DNA from: an uncultured Alphaproteobacteria bacterium
GTDB lineage: Bacteria; Pseudomonadota; Alphaproteobacteria; Rhizobiales; Aestuariivirgaceae
Length of the DNA: 9,307 nt
Assembly (NCBI GenBank): GCA_937868035.1
Contig: CALMLK010000051.1
Location: forward strand, 1 to 9,307
Direction: 5' to 3'
Part shown: in pieces, positions 1 through 5,050 of the stretch
How positions within the stretch are numbered: position 1 is the stretch's first letter
How the letters are laid out: the number at the start of each line of letters is the position of its first letter
Made by a program: the position numbers and the translations under genes
Notes under the pieces: generated by a model
What the model saw: only the letters and a program-made list of their open reading frames with translations
What the model was told of the DNA's origin: nothing
The model's database searches: none

Positions 1-945
1 CAAGCCGCCGAGGCAAAAGCCGAAGAGGTGGCCGCCGCGCCGCCGCAAAGCATGGACCGGCTGCCGCGCCTCTCGCCCAGCCAGCTTCGCCATGATCCGG
101 AAGCCATTCGCCATGCCTTCGAGACCGGCGCCTACCCCTACCAGAACCGCATCTCCACCAAGGCCTATGAAAAGGAGATGGAGGAACTGCAGGTGGAACT
201 GCTCAAGGTGCAGAGCTGGGTGAAGGAGAACAACGAGCGCATCGTGATCCTGTTCGAGGGCCGTGATGCCGCCGGCAAGGGCGGCACCATCAAGCGCTTC
301 ATGGAGCATCTCAATCCGCGCGGCGCCCGCGTGGTGGCCCTTGAAAAACCCACCGAGCGCGAGCGCACCCAATGGTATTTCCAGCGCTACATCGCCAACC
401 TGCCGTCGGGTGGCGAAATCGTTTTCTTCGACCGCTCCTGGTACAACCGGGCCGGTGTGGAACGCGTGATGAATTTCTGCACGCCCAATGAATACCTGGA
501 ATTCATGCGCCAGTGCCCGGACCTTGAACGCATGCTGGTCCGCTCCGGCGTGCATCTCTTCAAGTTCTGGTTCTCGGTCACGCGCGATGAACAGCATCGC
601 CGCTTCAAATCGCGTGAGAACGATCCCTTGAAGCAGTGGAAGCTGTCACCCATCGACAAGGCCTCGCTCGACAAGTGGGACGACTACACCGAGGCGAAAG
701 AGGCGATGTTCTTCTACACGGACACCGCCGATGCCCCGTGGACCATCATCAAGTCGGACGACAAGAAGCGCGCCCGCATCGCCTGCATGCAGTATTTCCT
801 CTCGTCCCTGCCCTACCCCGAGAAGAACAAGAAGATCGTGGCCGGGCCCGATCCCCTGCTCGTCGGCACGACCGCTCACGTGATCGGCCGCGACGAACAC
901 ATCCTCGGAAAGACATTGCGGCCGGGCAACGGCAAGAAGAAGTAG
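1..945 (+). CDS. ppk2: PPK2-family polyphosphate kinase (5' end outside window)
   Basis: The product transfers phosphate between polyphosphate and nucleoside di/triphosphates in the cytoplasm. Numbered from the GTG at 28, a P-loop GRDAAGKGGT lies near residues 78-87, the Walker B stretch VFFDRSWYNRAGVE near 132-145, and the Arg-rich lid (RRFKSRENDP, then QWKLS) near 191-207. These are hallmarks of single-domain PPK2 enzymes of about 300 residues. The frame stays open to base 1 with an Ala/Glu/Lys-rich stretch, so the true start is probably upstream. The GTG at 28 and the ATG at 52 are fallback starts; neither has a convincing Shine-Dalgarno. The stop is TAG at 943-945. Family assignment is firm. 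Whether it prefers ADP or GDP and synthesis or use of polyphosphate cannot be read here. It converges on the cytochrome operon. Confidence 0.93.
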   Translation, partial: QAAEAKAEEVAAAPPQSMDRLPRLSPSQLRHDPEAIRHAFETGAYPYQNRISTKAYEKEMEELQVELLKVQSWVKENNERIVILFEGRDAAGKGGTIKRFMEHLNPRGARVVALEKPTERERTQWYFQRYIANLPSGGEIVFFDRSWYNRAGVERVMNFCTPNEYLEFMRQCPDLERMLVRSGVHLFKFWFSVTRDEQHRRFKSRENDPLKQWKLSPIDKASLDKWDDYTEAKEAMFFYTDTADAPWTIIKSDDKKRARIACMQYFLSSLPYPEKNKKIVAGPDPLLVGTTAHVIGRDEHILGKTLRPGNGKKK

Positions 946-980
946 GCACTGTACCAGCGGCCTGTTCCAACCCGTGCCGG

Positions 981-1011
981 CGGTCTCAGGCAGAGGACAT
1001 GCCTGAGACCG
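981..1011. terminator. Hairpin between convergent ppk2 and DHC genes
   Basis: A perfect 11-bp stem pairs 981-991 (CGGTCTCAGGC) with 1001-1011, with a 9-nt loop at 992-1000. It lies 36 bp after the ppk2 stop and 41 bp before the end of the convergent cytochrome gene. No T-run follows on either strand, so this is not a classic rho-independent terminator. Position and symmetry suggest a shared bidirectional terminator or 3'-end stabilising hairpin. Confidence 0.5.
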
Positions 1012-1051
1012 GCATGGCGCAGGCGCTGGGCGCGGAGCCCGCAGTTGCGTC

Positions 1052-1504
1052 TCAGTCGTCTTCGAAATAGCCCTTCTCGGCGCCCTGGTGGCAGGCGACG
1101 CAGTTGCTCAAGCTGCCCACCTTCTTCATGGTGGTATCCGAGAAGCGGCCATGTTCGCCCTTGAAGCGCGGCAGTTCGGTGATGCGAAGTGGCGTCTGAT
1201 CTGCCGGGATGCCGCGCGGGAAGCCGCGCATCTTGCCCGAGGCATCGGCCGCATTGGCCACAAGGTAGTCCCGGATGGCGGTGGTCGCATCCGCAGCCAA
1301 CGAGGCATCCTCGCCGAAGTGATCCTTGAGATTGCCAGTGAGAGCCTCCCATGACCGTGCCGGCAGAAAGCCCGGCGGATAGGCCATGTGGCAGGCGCTG
1401 CATTCCTTCTTCGTCAACTCATCGGTGACGACGCCACGGGCGCCGTCTGCGAGAGCCACGGTTGCAACGGCGAAAAGACAGGCCGCAGTCAGCAGGATAC
1501 GCAT
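1052..1504 (-). CDS. Secreted diheme cytochrome c (DHC family)
   Basis: This is a 150-residue periplasmic cytochrome c with two heme-attachment motifs, CSACH at 35-39 and CVACH at 135-139. The signal peptide (MRILLTAACLFAVATVALA) is probably cleaved near residue 19. Spacing, the DHFGEDASL segment at 61-69 and overall length match the diheme cytochrome c (DHC) family that partners SHP in Rhodobacter sphaeroides. The start at 1504 is chosen because GAGGAG lies just upstream and it gives an intact signal peptide; a longer frame to 1567 would run into the shp gene. It is the last gene of the operon, 11 bp after the shp stop. By family knowledge it should shuttle electrons to SHP; that is inference for this strain. 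It is paralogous to the DHC domain fused to the upstream cytochrome b. Confidence 0.88.
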   Translation of the reverse strand: MRILLTAACLFAVATVALADGARGVVTDELTKKECSACHMAYPPGFLPARSWEALTGNLKDHFGEDASLAADATTAIRDYLVANAADASGKMRGFPRGIPADQTPLRITELPRFKGEHGRFSDTTMKKVGSLSNCVACHQGAEKGYFEDD

Positions 1505-1515
1505 GTGAATTCTCC

Positions 1516-1926
1516 TCAAAGTCCGGACAGGTAGGTGATGAAGTCGCCCTTCTCGGCGGCGGTGCATTCACGCCCGAGAACGGTGTTGCAGTTCCGGCCG
1601 AACCACTTCTCCACCTTCGCGGCATCGGTGAAGCGGTCCGGTGTGACCGAGACGGCCATGGGATCAATGACCTTGCCCGCGCGGGTCTTTCCCGCTTTCA
1701 GGGGCGAGGCTGTGTGACAGCTGGAACAGGATGGCGATTCTGCCGAGGCGGTGAACTGCTGGGCGTAGAACGCCTTGCCGCGGCCCGCATCGAATCCCGC
1801 AAATCCACCATCAGCGGCTTTGGCCGCTGCGGCATAGGTTGCGAGAATATCCTCGCGCGGGCCTGCCGAAGCGGGCGTGGCGAGAACAGCCGCCGCAAGG
1901 GCGAGCGGCAGGATCATCCATTTCAT
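1516..1926 (-). CDS. shp: SHP-like high-spin cytochrome c (DUF1924)
   Basis: This is a 136-residue secreted monoheme cytochrome. The signal peptide ends near ATPASA (residue 21), leaving about 115 residues, close to the 112 of R. sphaeroides SHP. CSSCH at 67-71 binds heme. The downstream block TPDRFTDAAKVEKWFGRNCN (95-114) closely resembles SHP as I recall it. Asn112 aligns with the unusual distal heme ligand, and Cys113/Cys121 (NCNTVLGREC) with the SHP disulfide. SHP binds O2 and NO in its reduced form and takes electrons from DHC; its physiological role is not settled. The start at 1926 has AGGAG eight bases upstream and overlaps the preceding stop as ATGA, implying translational coupling. 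A longer frame to 2004 would lack the clean signal peptide start. Confidence 0.88.
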   Translation of the reverse strand: MKWMILPLALAAAVLATPASAGPREDILATYAAAAKAADGGFAGFDAGRGKAFYAQQFTASAESPSCSSCHTASPLKAGKTRAGKVIDPMAVSVTPDRFTDAAKVEKWFGRNCNTVLGRECTAAEKGDFITYLSGL

Positions 1927-3047
1927 TGCTTTGTCTCCTGTGGAATTGAAATCTGTTGGGGCGCGAAAATGCCTGTCTCCGTATCGCCGTGGCAGGCGGC
2001 ACAATTCTGCTTGCTGTTGACAGGCGGTGCCTTGAACACGGCATCGGCGAGTTCGCTGTGGCGGCGCGTCCAGAAAGGCGTCGCGGTGATTTCCAGCGGA
2101 CGCTCCGCATTCACACGGCGGAAGCGGTTGGCGGCAAAGCTGTCGGAACTTTCCGCGCTGTTGGCGGTGAGGAACGCCGTGATGGCCGCAACCTTGTCGG
2201 CAGGGAGGCTCGCGTCTTCACCGAAATGATCATCGAGTGATGACATCAGCTTGGTCCAACTCTGCGCGGGCAGCAGCGTGGGGTGAAAGGCCATGTGGCA
2301 ATCGCCGCAATCCGTTTTCCAACCCGCATCGAGCGCAACAGCGCGCACGCCCTTCGGCGGCAGGGCGTTGGCGAACACGCCAGCCCCCACCACGCCCGCA
2401 CCCACAAGCCCAACCAGCGTTGCAGCAAGGCCTGCGCGTGCCGTGAAGCTGCGTGGTGCCGGAATGAAGCCCGCCGCCTTGCGGCCCGTCACCATGGCCC
2501 TCGCCAGGTTCTCGCCACTGCGGCGCGATTCAAACGCCATGCCCGCAATGTGGGCCGCAACGAGGGCGAGGAGCAGGTAGGCCAGAAGTTCATGCGGCTC
2601 GCGCATGAGATCACCGGTGGCGAAGGAGATGAAGCCCTTGCCCGGCCCCTGCTTGAAGGCACCACCCAGCATCAACGCACCGCTGAGCAGGATCAGCGAC
2701 AGCGTGACGAGCAGCGTCACCACCATCCAGGCGCCCAGCGCATTGTGCCCGCCCTCGCGATGCACACGCCCCGACTGGATGTCGCGAAGATGGGTGATGA
2801 CGGCCGAGGGCGAGAGCGTGAAATTTGCAAAGCGCGCATAGGTGCTGCCGGTGAGGCCCCACACAAGCCGCGCAAGGATGAGCCCGCCAATGCCGGCACC
2901 GGCCCAGACATGAATGGAAAGCCAGTTCGCCGGGAAGAAAAGTCCCGTCGCCACCGCGACCGTCACGCACGCCACAAGAGCCCAGTGGAACAGCCGCACC
3001 GGCAAATCCCACACGGGCACCTCAGGACGTTGAATTGATACTTGCAT
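1923..3047 (-). CDS. Cytochrome b561-like protein fused to diheme cytochrome c
   Basis: This 374-residue protein joins two modules. Residues 1-175 form a four-helix cytochrome b561/Ni-hydrogenase-b-like domain, with helices near 18-38, 45-64, 105-126 and 151-171. Candidate heme b ligands are His21, His46, His152 and His166. A fifth helix (about 204-226) leads into a C-terminal periplasmic DHC domain with CGDCH at 247-251 and CAACH at 349-353. It probably passes electrons from the membrane quinol pool to the tethered DHC and on to SHP, encoded next. The start is uncertain: ATG at 3047 gives MQVSIQRPEVPVWDLPVRLF, typical of the family, but has no Shine-Dalgarno and directly abuts an inverted repeat. 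A TTG at 3065 would add six residues. The stop overlaps the shp ATG. Confidence 0.87.
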   Translation of the reverse strand: MQVSIQRPEVPVWDLPVRLFHWALVACVTVAVATGLFFPANWLSIHVWAGAGIGGLILARLVWGLTGSTYARFANFTLSPSAVITHLRDIQSGRVHREGGHNALGAWMVVTLLVTLSLILLSGALMLGGAFKQGPGKGFISFATGDLMREPHELLAYLLLALVAAHIAGMAFESRRSGENLARAMVTGRKAAGFIPAPRSFTARAGLAATLVGLVGAGVVGAGVFANALPPKGVRAVALDAGWKTDCGDCHMAFHPTLLPAQSWTKLMSSLDDHFGEDASLPADKVAAITAFLTANSAESSDSFAANRFRRVNAERPLEITATPFWTRRHSELADAVFKAPPVNSKQNCAACHGDTETGIFAPQQISIPQETKQ

Positions 3048-3088
3048 GATTACAGAAGAACCCAATCATTTCAGGCTCTTCTGTAATC
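3048..3088. repeat. Perfect 12-bp inverted repeat at operon start
   Basis: GATTACAGAAGA at 3048-3059 is mirrored exactly by TCTTCTGTAATC at 3077-3088, with 17 bp between. On the minus strand the last base of the second arm touches the ATG of the cytochrome b-DHC gene. Half-site centres are 29 bp apart, near three helical turns. The arms are AT-rich with no GC stem or T-run, so it is not a typical terminator for the upstream dioxygenase gene. It may be an operator for a regulator of the operon, or a 5'-UTR hairpin affecting initiation. Confidence 0.6.
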
Positions 3089-3135
3089 CAGTGTGGCTGA
3101 CGCGAAACTGACAGTCCGCGCCAGCCCTGCGGCGC

Positions 3136-3933
3136 TCAGCCGAAGCGGTAGCTTGATGCCGTGACGCCGCCGAAGACGTTGGCGTCGTGATAGACGCGCG
3201 TCGCCTTTTCGTTTTCCGCCGCGCCTACCGCCGCCATCAGCGGAATGAGGTGGTCTTCGCGCGGATGGCAGATGCGCGCCGAAGGGGCCTGCTCCCACGC
3301 CTTCAGCTTCGCAACGCGCGTCTTGGGATCAGATTGCATCGCATCGTCGAGCCACGCATCGAACGCCGCAGATGGCTCCTTCGCGCCGGGGCCGAAGAGC
3401 CTGAGATTGTGATAGCTGAGGCCGCTGCCCACGATCACGACACCTTCATCACGCAAGGGGGCAAGCGCACGGCCCAGCGCCAGGTGCTCTTCGGGATCAT
3501 AGCCATGGCGCATGGAAACCTGCAGCAGGGGCACATCCGCATTGGGATACATCACCTGCATCGGCGCAAAGACGCCGTGGTCGAAACCGCGGTCCGGATC
3601 CAGATGCGTCGGCAGCCCCGCCGCCGTCAGAAGGTCGGCAATTCGCTTCGCCAGCGCAGGTGCCCCCGGCGCGGAATACTTGATCTCGTAGGTGAAGGGC
3701 GGAAAGCCGCCGTAGTCATAGACCATGCCCGGCGCATCGCCCGACATCACCGCGAAGTCCTTTTCCTCCCAATGGCCGGACACCATCAGGATCGCCTTGG
3801 GCGTGACGCCGATTTCCTTCGGCATGTTCGCGAGTGAAACTTCGAGGCTCTTCAGCATCTGCCGCATGTCCGGCAACCAGGGCCATGGCCCCCCGCCGTG
3901 AGAGATGAAATAGGTCGGCATCCGCGTGGTCAT
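3136..3933 (-). CDS. LigB-family class III extradiol dioxygenase (DODA-like)
   Basis: This is a 265-residue cytoplasmic enzyme of the 4,5-DOPA dioxygenase / YgiD type, a non-heme metal-dependent extradiol ring-cleaving family. It has the conserved His positions of the family: SHGGGP (His12), GHWE (His54), GFDHGVF (His119), SYHNL (His175) and HPREDHLIPL (His223, His228). Length is normal for the family. The start at 3933 has AAAGGAAA upstream on the minus strand. The natural substrate is unknown: homologues cleave catecholic compounds in vitro, and many are annotated as aromatic-ring dioxygenases without proof. It lies 88 bp upstream of the cytochrome operon in the same orientation, so read-through is possible, but it has its own promoter. 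Confidence 0.9.
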   Translation of the reverse strand: MTTRMPTYFISHGGGPWPWLPDMRQMLKSLEVSLANMPKEIGVTPKAILMVSGHWEEKDFAVMSGDAPGMVYDYGGFPPFTYEIKYSAPGAPALAKRIADLLTAAGLPTHLDPDRGFDHGVFAPMQVMYPNADVPLLQVSMRHGYDPEEHLALGRALAPLRDEGVVIVGSGLSYHNLRLFGPGAKEPSAAFDAWLDDAMQSDPKTRVAKLKAWEQAPSARICHPREDHLIPLMAAVGAAENEKATRVYHDANVFGGVTASSYRFG

Positions 3934-3954
3934 GATCGAGTTTCCTTTCGCCTC

Positions 3955-3984
3955 TATATATAACTACGTCAGTTACAGATACAA
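3955..3984 (-). promoter_or_regulatory. Dioxygenase promoter with palindromic operator in spacer
   Basis: On the minus strand, TTGTAT (3984-3979) is followed after 16 bp by TATATA (3962-3957); the overlapping TATATA at 3960-3955 gives 18 bp. These are good -35/-10 hexamers a short distance before the ATG at 3933. The spacer contains the palindrome TAACT-ACGTC-AGTTA (3961-3975), ideally placed for a repressor. HxlR-type regulators of quinone or electrophile response bind sites of this general GTA(A/T)..(T/A)TAC style and often sit beside such enzymes, but no regulator gene is in the window, so its identity is inference. Confidence 0.55.
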
Positions 3985-3998
3985 GAGCCTCTGCGATT

Positions 3999-4022
3999 GG
4001 CGGGCGGACGGTGCCGCCCACC
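3999..4022 (-). terminator. GC-rich hairpin, possible terminator
   Basis: GGCGGGCGG at 3999-4007 pairs with CCGCCCACC at 4014-4022 (nine pairs, one mismatch) around a 6-nt loop. It lies just after the stop of the doubtful minus-strand ORF ending at 4032 and just upstream of the dioxygenase promoter. No T-run follows, so terminator activity is uncertain. Confidence 0.3.
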
Positions 4023-4364
4023 TTCTGGTGATCAGCCGCCTGGCGGCCGGTAGGCGATTGTCCTTCGTGTCACGCTGCCCACCTCCTCCACCGTCATCAG
4101 CATTGTCGTTTGGCCGCGTACAGTGCCGGATGCACCCACAGTGAGGGCGATGGCCCCCAACATCCTGGAGAGCGTTGCGACAGGGCGGCGCGCCGGAAAA
4201 GTCGCAAGGCCAGGCCAATGGCCCATGATCGCGGTTCAGGCTGCGCGTCCCGCGGTAAAAATCATTGCATGTTTGGGAAGCGGCGGCAATTCGCAGCCCT
4301 GCCCCGGGGGGACGAGCTTCAGGTCTTGCCGATGCGGCGCATCCCTCCAGCGACCCGCCTTGAC

Positions 4365-4396
4365 GCGGACGAGGAATGGCGCGGACGGGGAATGGC
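4365..4396. repeat. 16-bp tandem duplication
   Basis: GCGGACGAGGAATGGC (4365-4380) is followed directly by GCGGACGGGGAATGGC (4381-4396), one base different, then by a partial third GCGG (4397-4400). It lies just past the stop of the putative miniprotein gene. It looks like a recent slippage or duplication event in non-coding DNA. Confidence 0.7.
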
Positions 4397-4406
4397 GCGG
4401 CGGTTC

Positions 4407-4559
4407 TCAGGCCTTCGTGTCGTCAGCCTTCTTGTGGCTGCATCCGCACCCGCAGGAGGGTTCCGGAAGCTTCGGCTTTTCAGAAGCGGCGGCGGGAGCA
4501 GGCTGAGGGGCAGCTGCCGGTTTGTGGGGCTCGCGGCCCGAGGGGAAACGTGTGACCAT
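4407..4559 (-). CDS. Possible Cys-rich miniprotein, 50 residues
   Basis: The frame encodes a 50-residue peptide starting MVTRFPSGREPHKP, continuing with an Ala/Pro-rich linker (about 14-26) and ending with PSCGCGCSHKKADDTKA. The CGCGC-SH cluster (36-42) looks metal-binding, as in small metallothionein-like or zinc-ribbon-tail peptides, but I recognise no named family. Codons end mostly in G or C, like the neighbours. Against it, there is no clear Shine-Dalgarno before the ATG at 4559. Longer in-frame starts (for example 4619) run through an FNR-type box and give unconvincing N-termini. It is divergent from the DUF2147 gene, and the shared intergenic region carries that box. It could be spurious. 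Confidence 0.4.
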   Translation of the reverse strand: MVTRFPSGREPHKPAAAPQPAPAAASEKPKLPEPSCGCGCSHKKADDTKA

Positions 4560-4592
4560 CTCATAAGGATGACGCCTGCACCGTCCGGCTGC

Positions 4593-4608
4593 CTTGACCA
4601 GGATCAAG
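4593..4608. promoter_or_regulatory. FNR/FixK-type box
   Basis: CTTGACCAGGATCAAG has the form TTGA-N6-TCAA, the consensus for FNR, FnrL and FixK regulators, extended to five perfectly symmetric bases per arm. It is centred at 4600.5. A -10-like TACCGT at 4631-4636 would give a start of transcription near 4642-4643 on the plus strand, placing the box at about -42, the classic position for FNR-type activation. The DUF2147 ATG follows at 4684. A divergent role toward the minus-strand miniprotein is possible but fits less well. Confidence 0.65.
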
Positions 4609-4683
4609 CATCCGCCCATCGCAGCCGCTTTACCGTCGGCATGGTTCGTGCGTAGTCTGGCGCAACCAGAACGGGGCACCACC

Positions 4684-5037
4684 ATGACACGCACACGCAA
4701 GACGCTTCTCATCCTCGTCACCACACTGCTGGCAAGCACCGGAACAGCCCAGGCGGGAGATCCCATCGTCGGCAACTGGAAGCGGCCCAACGGCATCATC
4801 GTCGCCTTCAGCCCTTGCGGCGGCAGCTTTTGCGCCTCACCCGTAACGGGCCCCAACGCAGGCAAGAGCGCCGGCAAGCTGAGCCCCACCGGCGACGGCC
4901 ACTACAAGGGCACCCTTACCGACCTCGAATCCGACAAGACCTACACCGGCAAAGGTGCAATCAACGGCAACACCCTCACCATCGCCGGCTGCATGCTGGC
5001 GGTGCTGTGCAAGAGCGAGAGCTGGGTGCGGAAGTAA
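4684..5037 (+). CDS. Secreted DUF2147-family protein
   Basis: This 117-residue protein has a signal peptide, basic MTRTRK then a hydrophobic core ending at GTAQA (residue 24). The mature start GDPIVGNWKRPNG and the following PCGGSFC are characteristic of DUF2147, whose members are small periplasmic beta-rich proteins of unknown function. The mature part is about 93 residues, shorter than many members. Two Cys pairs (PCGGSFC and GCMLAVLC) could form disulfides. The start at 4684 gives the intact signal peptide; the ribosome site is weak (a GGGG run about eight bases upstream). The upstream FNR/FixK-type box suggests expression under low oxygen. It converges on rpoD with 13 bp between stops and no obvious terminator. 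Confidence 0.82.
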   Translation: MTRTRKTLLILVTTLLASTGTAQAGDPIVGNWKRPNGIIVAFSPCGGSFCASPVTGPNAGKSAGKLSPTGDGHYKGTLTDLESDKTYTGKGAINGNTLTIAGCMLAVLCKSESWVRK

Positions 5038-5050
5038 CTCTTCGCAGACG

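Larger units (their letters stand above)
3985..4406. other. Gene-poor stretch with no confident gene
   Basis: About 420 bp lie between the dioxygenase promoter and the putative Cys-rich miniprotein. The best coding candidate is a minus-strand frame ending at 4032. It starts at 4226 (64 residues) or, with a weakly signal-like beginning (MLGAIALTVGASG), at 4163 (43 residues). Neither start has a Shine-Dalgarno, though a weak TTGCCG-N17-AATGAT promoter-like pair lies upstream and a hairpin (3999-4022) follows the stop. Plus-strand frames here (4110-4655, 4123-4506) have Arg/Gly/Pro-rich noise-like composition. I do not call a gene. It may be intergenic sequence or gene remnants. Confidence 0.5.

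Noticed and set aside
1462..2229. 255-codon plus-strand frame over shp and the cytochrome b-DHC gene
   Set aside because: It crosses two well-supported minus-strand genes and their overlap, and shows no family features.
2283..3038. 251-codon plus-strand frame opposite the cytochrome b domain
   Set aside because: Arg/His/Pro-rich shadow frame; the minus strand has clear helices and heme ligands.
3118..3135. GCGCC/GGCGC hairpin after the dioxygenase stop
   Set aside because: Only a 5-bp stem with an 8-nt loop and no T-run; too weak to call a terminator.
4213..4223. GGCC-AAT-GGCC palindrome
   Set aside because: Short GC palindromes are common in this base composition and nothing around it gives it a role.
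4110..4655. Two overlapping plus-strand frames (4110-4655, 4123-4506)
   Set aside because: Composition is noise-like, they overlap each other and the FNR-type box, and neither has a ribosome site or a recognisable domain.
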